The notes beneath the pieces are model-generated. The model was not told the DNA's origin. It was given only the letters and a program-made list of their open reading frames with translations, and made no database searches. Both the position numbers and the translations under genes were made by a program. A stretch of DNA of 64,000 nucleotides from Opitutaceae bacterium (GTDB taxonomy: Bacteria; Verrucomicrobiota; Verrucomicrobiia; Opitutales; Opitutaceae): contig JAEUGX010000066.1 in NCBI GenBank assembly GCA_016795545.1, forward strand, positions 1-64,000. The letters are read 5' to 3'. Below are positions 54,959 through 62,102 of the stretch, piece by piece. Numbering within the stretch: position 1 is the stretch's first letter; each line of letters opens with the position of its first letter.

Positions 54959-56218
54959 CTACCGCGCGGCGGGCTCCGCGCCGTGCGCCTCCGCGCGGGC
55001 GATGTCGCGCCGGGCGAAGAACCAGTAGCTGCAGAGGTGCCCGAGGCCGGGGATCACGAGCACGATGGTCAGCAGCGCGAACACCAGGTTCAGGCCCATC
55101 GTGCTCTTGAAGACGCCGGTCAGGAACACCCCGATGCCGCCCGCCAGGCTGGCGGAGGTGTTCATGATGCCGACCGCCGTCGAGCGGAACCGCTCCGGCA
55201 CCACCTCGCAGAGGATGGGGTGCTCGTTGGGCGTGGCCAGCCCGATGACGACCGAGAACAGCCCGACCGCCGCGACGGCCAGCCCGTAGCCGGGCTGGAG
55301 GAGGAAAAGGAGCAGGAACGGGGCCGATCCCAGGAAACACAAGCCGATGAGCAGCATGCGGCGCCGGCGCTCGCGCACCGCCATGACGTCGGAGAGCCAG
55401 CCGCCGGCCAGGTTGCCGATCACGGTCGTGCCCTGCAGCATCACCGTGCCCACCAGCCCGGACTCGGCCAGGCTCAGGTTGAAGCTCTCGCGGAAATACA
55501 GCGGCAGCCAGCTGAGGAAGACCCAGGAGGAGATGCTGACCAGCATGGCGCCCCCGAGCAGGAGGCAGTAGGACGGCGTGCGGAAGAGGTAGCCGAGGGC
55601 CTCGCCGAGTCCGGCGCCCGACCGTTTCGCCGCCCGCGCCGCCAGGGCGTTGGGGCCATCCGTCAGCAGCGGCTGGCCCGCCAGCGCGAACACCATGCCA
55701 AACAGCCCCAGCACCCAGAAACCCGCGCGCCAGCCGAAATGGTCCGCCAGGAAGCCCACGCCGACGCCGCCGATGACCACGCCGAGGTTCATGCCGATCG
55801 GCAGCAGGCTGATGGCCCGGGCGCGCGTCGCCACGCCGTGGTGATCGGCCGACAGCGCGACCGCCGACGGGATGAACGGGCTCTCGGTCAGGCCGAGCGC
55901 CATCCGCAGCACGAGCAGCGTGGTCAGCCCGCCCGCCAGCCCGGTCAGGCCGGTCACCGCGCTCCACAGCAGCAGGCTGACCAGCACCAGCCCACGCCGC
56001 GAGTACCGGTCGGCCAGGCTGCCGGAGAAGGGCGACGCCAGGGCGTAGCTCCACAGGAACACCGAGCCGATCAGCCCCAGCTGCGTGTCGGTCAGGTCGA
56101 ACTCGGACCGCACGACCGGCAGCACCGTCGAGAACGCGGCGCGGTCGGCGTAGTTGAGCGCCGACGCGATTACCAGGAAGGCCGTGACTCGCCAGCGGGG
56201 CTGCAGCCAGGTGGGCAT
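54959..56218 (-). CDS. MFS transporter, anion:cation symporter family (second copy)
   Basis: A 419-residue twelve-helix MFS protein, paralogous to 46199-47476. NYADRAAFSTVLPVVRSE and FLWSYALASPFSGSLADRYS match the ACS family. It is the last gene of an operon after SDR, mutarotase-like and threonine-synthase-like genes and so probably imports their substrate. The stop is 8 nt from the stop of the convergent hydrolase. Confidence 0.88.
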   Translation of the reverse strand: MPTWLQPRWRVTAFLVIASALNYADRAAFSTVLPVVRSEFDLTDTQLGLIGSVFLWSYALASPFSGSLADRYSRRGLVLVSLLLWSAVTGLTGLAGGLTTLLVLRMALGLTESPFIPSAVALSADHHGVATRARAISLLPIGMNLGVVIGGVGVGFLADHFGWRAGFWVLGLFGMVFALAGQPLLTDGPNALAARAAKRSGAGLGEALGYLFRTPSYCLLLGGAMLVSISSWVFLSWLPLYFRESFNLSLAESGLVGTVMLQGTTVIGNLAGGWLSDVMAVRERRRRMLLIGLCFLGSAPFLLLFLLQPGYGLAVAAVGLFSVVIGLATPNEHPILCEVVPERFRSTAVGIMNTSASLAGGIGVFLTGVFKSTMGLNLVFALLTIVLVIPGLGHLCSYWFFARRDIARAEAHGAEPAAR

Positions 56219-56225
56219 GACGCGG

Positions 56226-57296
56226 TCAGTTCCGGGGCGCGCCCCGCACGCCGGCCTTGACCGCCTCGCGGAACGCCTGGAAATCGTCGAGCAAGGGCGT
56301 CGCGCCGCCGCCCGTCATGCGGATGAGCGAGCGCTCGTCCTTGAAGCCGCTGCCCGTGACCAGGCACACCACCGGCTCGTCCGCCGGCAGCTCGCCGCGC
56401 GCGACCGCCTGGGCCGCGCCGGCCAGCGCCACGGCGCCCGCCGGCTCGCAGAAGATGCCCTCCTCGGTCGCCATGCGGGCCTGCCAGGACCAGGCGGCCT
56501 CGTCCTCGACGACGTGGCCCAGCCCGCCCGAGAGTCGGCAGGCCGCGATGACGGCGTCCCCGTCCAGGATGCTGCCGACCTGCAGGCCGCTGATGGCGGT
56601 CTTCGACTCGACGGGCGCCGCCCGGTCGCGGCCGGCGCGGAGCGCGGAGGCGATCGTGTCGTTGCCCGCCGGCTGCACGCAGTGCACCCGGGCCGACGAG
56701 CCCGCGGCCGCCAGGCCGCGCGCCACGGCCAGCGTCAGGCCGCCGGCCCCCGCCGGGCTGAAGACGTGTGGCGCCGCCCCGCCGAACGCGGCGGCGATCT
56801 CGGTGCCGATCGACTGCACGCCGGCCATGCCGACCGGGGAGTAGACGAACGCGCTGATCTCGACCGCGGCCCCGAGCTCGGCCGCCAGGCCGCCGAGGCC
56901 GTCCATCACCGCCTTGCTCATGACCGGCGACGTGCCGAAATTCCGGATGCGGTAGAGCTTCGCGCCATAGGCGAGCATCTGCCGGAGCTTGCCTTCCGGC
57001 GCGCCCTCGACGATCGCGAGGTAGCACGGGATGCCGGCCCGCGCGCAGTACGCGGCCAGCGCCGCGCCGGTGTTGCCGCTCGAGGTGCCGAGGCACGCCG
57101 GCCGCCCTTCGCGCCGCAGGCGCGTCACCGCCGCCGCCGCGAACCGGTCCTTGTAGGAGCCGGTCGGGTTGGCGCCCTCGTACTTGAACCAGAGCTGCCG
57201 CAGCCCGAGGGCCGGGCCGATTCGCTCGGAGCGGATCAGCGGCGTGTTGCCTTCGCCGAGCGTGACGGCCTCCGCGGCCGGGGATGGGGTCTTCAT
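56226..57296 (-). CDS. Threonine-synthase-like PLP enzyme (fold type II)
   Basis: A 356-residue PLP protein with lysine 49 in NPTGSYKDR as Schiff-base residue. TSSGNTGAALAAY binds the phosphate and LVTGSGFKD ends the core. The pattern is that of the threonine synthase/dehydratase group. True ThrC converts phosphohomoserine to threonine. Here the gene sits in a sugar-type operon, translationally coupled (ATGA) to a mutarotase-like gene and followed 7 nt later by an MFS carrier, so another beta-elimination or replacement reaction is likely. The substrate is unknown. Confidence 0.8.
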   Translation of the reverse strand: MKTPSPAAEAVTLGEGNTPLIRSERIGPALGLRQLWFKYEGANPTGSYKDRFAAAAVTRLRREGRPACLGTSSGNTGAALAAYCARAGIPCYLAIVEGAPEGKLRQMLAYGAKLYRIRNFGTSPVMSKAVMDGLGGLAAELGAAVEISAFVYSPVGMAGVQSIGTEIAAAFGGAAPHVFSPAGAGGLTLAVARGLAAAGSSARVHCVQPAGNDTIASALRAGRDRAAPVESKTAISGLQVGSILDGDAVIAACRLSGGLGHVVEDEAAWSWQARMATEEGIFCEPAGAVALAGAAQAVARGELPADEPVVCLVTGSGFKDERSLIRMTGGGATPLLDDFQAFREAVKAGVRGAPRN

Positions 57297-58411
57297 GAAG
57301 CCGGTTTTCCGCCCGCCCACGGGCCCGCGGACTTGGTCACGAAGCCGGTGACCATCGCGGCGGTCACAGACCCGCGTCCCGGGATCTGCCGCACCTCGCC
57401 GGCGCGCACGAGGTCGGCGAACTGGCCGGCCGGCGACGTGCTCGGCTGCAGGGTGACGAGGTGGCCCTCGCCCCACAGCGGATAGTGCGCGATGCCGCCC
57501 GCGCTGGCCCACGACCAGGCGTAGGGGAAGACCTCGAGGTCCCACTCCATCGCGAAGCCCAGCCCCCGGGCCTCGTTCCAGATGCAGCCCCAGCCGGCGC
57601 TAAGGTCGGTCAGCTGCACGGAGTGATCCAGCCCGCTGCCGGCCGGCGGCACCACGCTGCAGTCGCGCATCCGGCCCGACTCGCGCTCGGGCACGAGCGG
57701 CCACTCGCCCCGGTAGCCGGCCCGCAGCTGCAGGGCCTCCGGGTGGTCGGTGTCGAAGATCCGCACCCCGCGGGCCGGCGCCACCAGCCGGGCGCCCTCG
57801 ATCAGCGGGCCGCCGAACGTCGGGTGCTGCAGCCAGGCCACCGGCAGCGCGCCGGCGGAGCGGTTCTCCACGGTCTCGCGCCAGTAAAGCAGCCGGTCGT
57901 CGGGCCGCATCGTGAGCTCGCGGCGGTAGACCAGCGGGGTGCGCACGGAACGGCCGACCAGCGTGACCACCAGCGCCCCGCCGGCGGTCTTCACCTCCGG
58001 CACCCACGGCACCGCGCGGATCTCGCCGTGCGAGCCGATGGGCGCGCCGAAATAGCTCGTCGGGAAGAAGCCCGTCGGCAGCGACACGTACCAGCTGCCG
58101 TCCATGACGTCGAAGAGGTCGCTGCCGCCCGTCATGGGCTGGTCGAGCACCCGCGGGCGCGCGGGCTGGACCCAGGGATTGCGCCAGATGATATCGAGGC
58201 CGGTCTCCCGGTCGACGTAGCTGGTGATGGCCCCGCCCATCTCGGGCCAGAGCACCACCCGCGTCCGCCGGTTCTCCATCACCAGGAGCCGGCGCCCCTC
58301 CTCCGTCACCCAGCGTGCCGCCGGGCGGTCCGCCCGCCGGGTCCGCCGGGCCGGCGCCGCCTTGGCCGCCGTCCGGGATCGTTTGGTCTTCGCCTTGGAT
58401 TGTTTGGCCAT
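57293..58411 (-). CDS. Galactose-mutarotase-like sugar-binding protein
   Basis: A 372-residue protein with a Lys/Arg/Ala-rich N-terminal segment of about 35 residues and then a beta-sandwich of aldose 1-epimerase type: RTRVVLWPEMGGAITSYVD, TGGSDLFDVMDG and a late WSWASAGGIAHYPLWGEG. The DUF4432/aldose epimerase-like group binds sugars or sugar acids. Canonical catalytic His/Glu positions are not evident. It is coupled to the next gene by ATGA overlap and lies 17 nt downstream of the SDR gene. Confidence 0.72.
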   Translation of the reverse strand: MAKQSKAKTKRSRTAAKAAPARRTRRADRPAARWVTEEGRRLLVMENRRTRVVLWPEMGGAITSYVDRETGLDIIWRNPWVQPARPRVLDQPMTGGSDLFDVMDGSWYVSLPTGFFPTSYFGAPIGSHGEIRAVPWVPEVKTAGGALVVTLVGRSVRTPLVYRRELTMRPDDRLLYWRETVENRSAGALPVAWLQHPTFGGPLIEGARLVAPARGVRIFDTDHPEALQLRAGYRGEWPLVPERESGRMRDCSVVPPAGSGLDHSVQLTDLSAGWGCIWNEARGLGFAMEWDLEVFPYAWSWASAGGIAHYPLWGEGHLVTLQPSTSPAGQFADLVRAGEVRQIPGRGSVTAAMVTGFVTKSAGPWAGGKPAS

Positions 58412-58428
58412 AAATCGGATGCCGGCGC

Positions 58429-59175
58429 CTAGGACAGCAGCCCGCCGTCGACCACCCAGGTCGTGCCGGTCACGAACCGGGCCGCGTCCGACGCGAGGAA
58501 GGCCACGACCTCCGCCACGTCGGCCGGCTTGCCCTGGCCCAGCGGCGTCTGGTTGATGGTGTCGCCGCCCATGCCCCGGGCGCGCATCTGGCGCTCGAGC
58601 TCCTCCGAGGCGTCGGTGCGGATGTCGCCCGGCGCCACCGCGATCACGCGGATGCGGTCGGGCGCCAGCTCGCGGCCCATCGACTGCGTGAGGGAGCCCA
58701 CCGCCGCCTTGCCCGCGGCGTAGACCAGCGCGCCCTTCTGCGGGCGCAGGGCGTTGATCGAGGTGATGTTGACGATGGTCCCGCCGCCCGCGGCGCGAAG
58801 GTGCGGCACCGCGGACTGCGAGCAGAAGATGATGCCGCCGACGTTGACCGCCAGCATGCGCTGCACGTGCTCGGGCGTGGCCGTGGCCAGAGTCGACGAG
58901 GCGCCCATGCCGGAGAGCGCCGCGTTGTTGACGAGCGTGTCCACGCCGCCGAGCGCCTTCGCCGCCTCGTCCACGAAGCGCCGGCACTGCGCCGCGTCGC
59001 CGATGTCCACCGCCAGCGGGACCACCCGGTCGCCGTACTGCCGCACCAGGGGAGCGGCGACGGCCGGGTCCGGCTGTCCGACCGCGACCCGCGCGCCGCG
59101 GGCCAGGAAGGCCTCGGTGATGGCGCGCCCGATGTTGGTGGCTCCGCCGGTGACGATGATCCGGGTGGGTTGCAT
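58429..59175 (-). CDS. Short-chain dehydrogenase/reductase
   Basis: A 248-residue SDR. TGGATNIGRAITEAF near residue 10 is the NAD(P) loop, NNAALSGMG is the structural motif, Ser in NITSIN is catalytic and Tyr/Lys lie in VYAAGKAAVG near residue 150. A Gly-rich end DGGLLS closes the fold. Members oxidise sugar acids or secondary alcohols. First gene of the leftward operon with mutarotase-like, threonine-synthase-like and MFS genes. ATG 59175 fits the family start. The region upstream holds a dyad facing the divergent operon. Confidence 0.92.
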   Translation of the reverse strand: MQPTRIIVTGGATNIGRAITEAFLARGARVAVGQPDPAVAAPLVRQYGDRVVPLAVDIGDAAQCRRFVDEAAKALGGVDTLVNNAALSGMGASSTLATATPEHVQRMLAVNVGGIIFCSQSAVPHLRAAGGGTIVNITSINALRPQKGALVYAAGKAAVGSLTQSMGRELAPDRIRVIAVAPGDIRTDASEELERQMRARGMGGDTINQTPLGQGKPADVAEVVAFLASDAARFVTGTTWVVDGGLLS

Positions 59176-59260
59176 GATAGGTGGGTCAGGTGGCTGCGGC
59201 GGTCCCGGCCTGGGACCCCGCACGCTGGCATGGGTCCTGAGCCGGATTCAAACCCGATCA

Positions 59261-59283
59261 GCTGGTTTCATGATTTGACCAGC
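59261..59283. promoter_or_regulatory. Dyad GCTGGT-N11-ACCAGC between divergent operons
   Basis: A perfect 6-bp inverted repeat around an 11-nt spacer, located between the SDR operon and the rightward operon that includes a GntR-type regulator. It is a plausible operator for that regulator, which would then control both directions. Confidence 0.45.
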
Positions 59284-59304
59284 GCCGGGCCGGCGTCAAC
59301 AGGC

Positions 59305-59332
59305 TTGCGGTAGCCCGGCCGCAGGCTATCCA
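59305..59332 (+). promoter_or_regulatory. Promoter of the rightward regulator operon
   Basis: TTGCGG (59305-59310), a 16-nt spacer and TATCCA (59327-59332), 21 nt before ATG 59354. The candidate dyad operator lies 22 nt upstream of the -35. Confidence 0.45.
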
Positions 59333-59353
59333 TGCCCCGTTCCGTTCCCGCCC

Positions 59354-60082
59354 ATGCATTCCTCGCCCGTCCTGTTCGCGCCCGAGTTCCGAGCCAGCCG
59401 TCGCCGCCCCGGCGGAGACGAGTCCGCGCCGCTGGACTTGGCCGAGGTTTTTCCCGACTACCACGCGCAGGACCGGGTCGCGATCGTGGCCCCCACCTGG
59501 GAGGACAGCTTCCTCGCGAACGCGGCGGGGGTCTGCGCCCTGACCGCCCTTTTTTATGACGCGCAGCGCGCCACCAGGCGCCCGTTCTACACCTACCCGT
59601 CGCACTACCTGCTGCTCTGCCACGGCGCCGAGGGCCTGCCGACCCGGCAGGGCGTCCGCCCGCTGTCGCCGGAGAAGGCCGGCTACCCCTGGGGCAGCCT
59701 CGACGTGTGGCCCGAGACCCAGTGGCTCGCGGTGCCGCGCGACACCTCCGCGCTGCTGCGGACGATCTTCGCCCAGCACATCCACCGGCTCCTCTGGCCG
59801 GAGTCGCTGCCGATCGAATTTTCCGGCCCGCCGCTGCCCGGCTACATGCGCCTGATCATCGGCAGCCGGCTCAAGTCCGTGCACTACTACGACGCGGCGG
59901 AGCCCGACCTCCGGATCGAGGCCTCGGCGCGCGCCCACGCCATCCTCGACCACGCCCCGCGGCTGTTCGCCGGGGACTTCGCGCCGCCGCGCGAGAGCCG
60001 CTACCGGACGGTCGCGCCTGCCGACTTCATGGCGCGCGTGGCGGCGGGCTTCGGCCCGGCGCCGGCAGCGGCCGAGGACTGA
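59354..60082 (+). CDS. Uncharacterised protein before the regulator gene
   Basis: A 242-residue soluble protein. I do not recognise the family. PTWEDSFLANAAGVCALTALFYDAQ (in two parts) suggests a helix, and PFYTYPSHYLLLCHGAEG and MRLIIGSRLKSVHYYDAAEP are further ordered segments. It has no signal peptide. It is the first gene of a short operon, 14 nt before the GntR-type regulator gene and followed by HpaI aldolase, so it may act in the same sugar-acid pathway. Confidence 0.7.
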   Translation: MHSSPVLFAPEFRASRRRPGGDESAPLDLAEVFPDYHAQDRVAIVAPTWEDSFLANAAGVCALTALFYDAQRATRRPFYTYPSHYLLLCHGAEGLPTRQGVRPLSPEKAGYPWGSLDVWPETQWLAVPRDTSALLRTIFAQHIHRLLWPESLPIEFSGPPLPGYMRLIIGSRLKSVHYYDAAEPDLRIEASARAHAILDHAPRLFAGDFAPPRESRYRTVAPADFMARVAAGFGPAPAAAED

Positions 60083-60096
60083 TCCGCCGCGCCGCC

Positions 60097-61188
60097 ATGT
60101 CCGGCATCCCGCAGCGCCAGTATCTCTCGACCCAAGCCGCCGCGTACCTGCGCGAGGGTATCCTCCAGCGCACGTGGCGCGAGCACCTGCCGAGCGAGCG
60201 GCGGCTCTGCGAGCTGCTCCGCGTCAGCCGCCCGACCGTCCGCGCGGCGCTGCACCTCATCGCCAAGGAGGGCCTGATCGAGGTCAGCCAGGGGCGGCGC
60301 AACCGCATCATCACCGCCGGCGCCCGCCGGCAGCCCGCGGCGCCCCGGCGGCTGGTCGTCATCATCACCCACCTGCCGCTGACGGGATTGCGCACCGACA
60401 CGTACCACTCGGTCAGCGAGCTCCGCGCGCACCTGGCGACGCACGGCTTCGCCACCGAGTACCTCGTCTGCCAGGGGCGATCCGTCACCGAGCAGCGGCG
60501 CCAGCTCTCGACCTTCCTGCGCCAGAACCCGGTCTTCTGCTGCGTGCTGCTGTCCCTCCGCCGCGAGCTGCAGCAGTGGTTCGCCACCCAGTCCATCCCC
60601 GCCCTGGTCCTCGGCTCCTGCCCGCCGGAGATCCCGCTGCCCTCGCTCGACACGGACTACCGGGCCGCCGGGCGCCACGCCGCCGGCATCCTGCTGGGCA
60701 AGGGGCACCGCCGGCTCGCCGCGATCACCACCGACGTCAACGCCGGCGGCGACCTGACCAGCGAGGAGGGCTTCGTCGCGGGCGTCACCGAGGGCCCGCA
60801 CGCCCGCGAGGCCCGCGTCACCGTCCTGCGCCACGGCGGCCCCACCGCCCGCCTGTACAAGCAGCTCGACCAGCTCTTCGTGCCGGCCGACGCGCCCACC
60901 GCGGTGTTCGTGGTGCGCGAGGACCTGGCCTTCATCGTGCTCAACTACCTGCTGCAGCGGGGGCTGTCCGTGCCGGACAAGGTCTCGTTCATCTCGCGCG
61001 ATCCCAACCCGGTGTTCGCGCAGCTGCTTCCTCCCCTCGCCCACTACACGTTCGAGGCCGGCGCCTACAACCACCGCCTCAGCCGGCTCATGCTGCAGCT
61101 CGTCACCCACGGCTCCCTGCCCCCCGAGCCGAACCTCATCTTTCCCGACTTCTACCCCGGCGGCTCCGTGGCGAAGCGTGACGCCTGA
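60097..61188 (+). CDS. GntR-type regulator with LacI-like effector domain
   Basis: A 363-residue chimera: a GntR winged helix at residues 8-70 (LPSERRLCELLRVSRPTVRAAL in two blocks) followed by a LacI/periplasmic-binding-like sensor domain (about 85-355: RLVVIITHLPL, ALVLGSCPPEIPLPSLDTD, GRHAAGILLGKGHRRLAAITTD). The AraR type has the same arrangement. It probably senses a sugar ligand and controls both divergent operons. It overlaps no neighbour and the HpaI aldolase gene starts 97 nt downstream. Confidence 0.87.
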   Translation: MSGIPQRQYLSTQAAAYLREGILQRTWREHLPSERRLCELLRVSRPTVRAALHLIAKEGLIEVSQGRRNRIITAGARRQPAAPRRLVVIITHLPLTGLRTDTYHSVSELRAHLATHGFATEYLVCQGRSVTEQRRQLSTFLRQNPVFCCVLLSLRRELQQWFATQSIPALVLGSCPPEIPLPSLDTDYRAAGRHAAGILLGKGHRRLAAITTDVNAGGDLTSEEGFVAGVTEGPHAREARVTVLRHGGPTARLYKQLDQLFVPADAPTAVFVVREDLAFIVLNYLLQRGLSVPDKVSFISRDPNPVFAQLLPPLAHYTFEAGAYNHRLSRLMLQLVTHGSLPPEPNLIFPDFYPGGSVAKRDA

Positions 61189-61285
61189 GCCCGCCCCGCT
61201 TTGGCCAGCCGACCTTACCACCGCTCCGGTTTTGACTTCACCCCGGGCCGCCCCTGACTCCGCGTTCATCGCACCCTCAACCGCC

Positions 61286-62077
61286 ATGCTCGCCTCCTCT
61301 CTCAAAACCCGCCTCCGGAACAAGCTTTACACCGTCGGTCCGACGCTCACCTCCCACGCCTGGGCCGGCCAGATCGAGATCTTCCAAAAGGCCGGCATGC
61401 ATTTCGCCCTGCTCGACTTCGAGCACGGCTCGCACAGCCTGCCCATGGCGGAGGAATACTGCCGCATCGGGCGCCTGCTCGACTTTCCGATCATCATCCG
61501 CCCCGAGACGTCGCAGTATCACGTCATCCGCAAGTACATCGACATGGGGCCGGCCGGCCTGATGATCCCCTGGACCGAGCGGCCCGAGCAGCTCGAGGCG
61601 CTGCGCGACGGCGTCTTCACCCCGCCGCGGGGCCGCCGCGGCCCGGGCGGCCCGTCGATCGGGCACAACCGCTCCATCGACCGCGCGGGCTGGGACGAGA
61701 TCGAGAAGAATCTCTGCCTCATCGCCCAGATCGAGTCGCCCGCGGGCATCGCGGCGCTGCCAGGCCTCATCGACCACGACTGGCTCGATGCCACCATGCT
61801 CGGGCCCTACGACCTCGCGCTGAACATGGACCTCTGCTGGCAGCCGAACCACCCCGACCTGCTCGCCGCCATCCAGCGGGTCCACACGCAGTCGGCCAAG
61901 GTCGGCAAACCCTGCGGCACGGTCACGTACGACCGCGCCACCACCGAATACTGGGTCAAGCGCGGTTTCCACTTCTTCATCTACGGCGACCCCGCGGGCA
62001 TGATCGCCGCCGAATGCCGCCGGATGGTGCAGGAAGTGAAGGAGCTGAGCGAACTCCACGCCGCCGCGCTGAAGTGA
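61286..62077 (+). CDS. HpcH/HpaI family aldolase (second copy)
   Basis: A 263-residue class II aldolase. LLDFEHGSHSLPM near residue 33, AQIESPAGIAAL (metal Glu) near residue 152 and LGPYDLALNMDL (metal Asp) near residue 174 mark the active site. It probably cleaves a 2-oxo-3-deoxy sugar acid to pyruvate and an aldehyde, the usual end of bacterial hexuronate or rhamnose-type pathways. ATG 61286 is preferred because upstream in-frame codons overlap the regulator gene. The 3' end converges with the sialidase-like gene, 25 nt apart. Confidence 0.9.
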   Translation: MLASSLKTRLRNKLYTVGPTLTSHAWAGQIEIFQKAGMHFALLDFEHGSHSLPMAEEYCRIGRLLDFPIIIRPETSQYHVIRKYIDMGPAGLMIPWTERPEQLEALRDGVFTPPRGRRGPGGPSIGHNRSIDRAGWDEIEKNLCLIAQIESPAGIAALPGLIDHDWLDATMLGPYDLALNMDLCWQPNHPDLLAAIQRVHTQSAKVGKPCGTVTYDRATTEYWVKRGFHFFIYGDPAGMIAAECRRMVQEVKELSELHAAALK

Positions 62078-62102
62078 TCCCGGGCGCCGGGCGCGTCCCC
62101 GC

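Noticed and set aside
56226-57296. Housekeeping threonine synthase (thrC)
   Set aside because: The fold matches, but there are no thr or hom genes nearby and the operon is of sugar-acid type. The name was not assigned.
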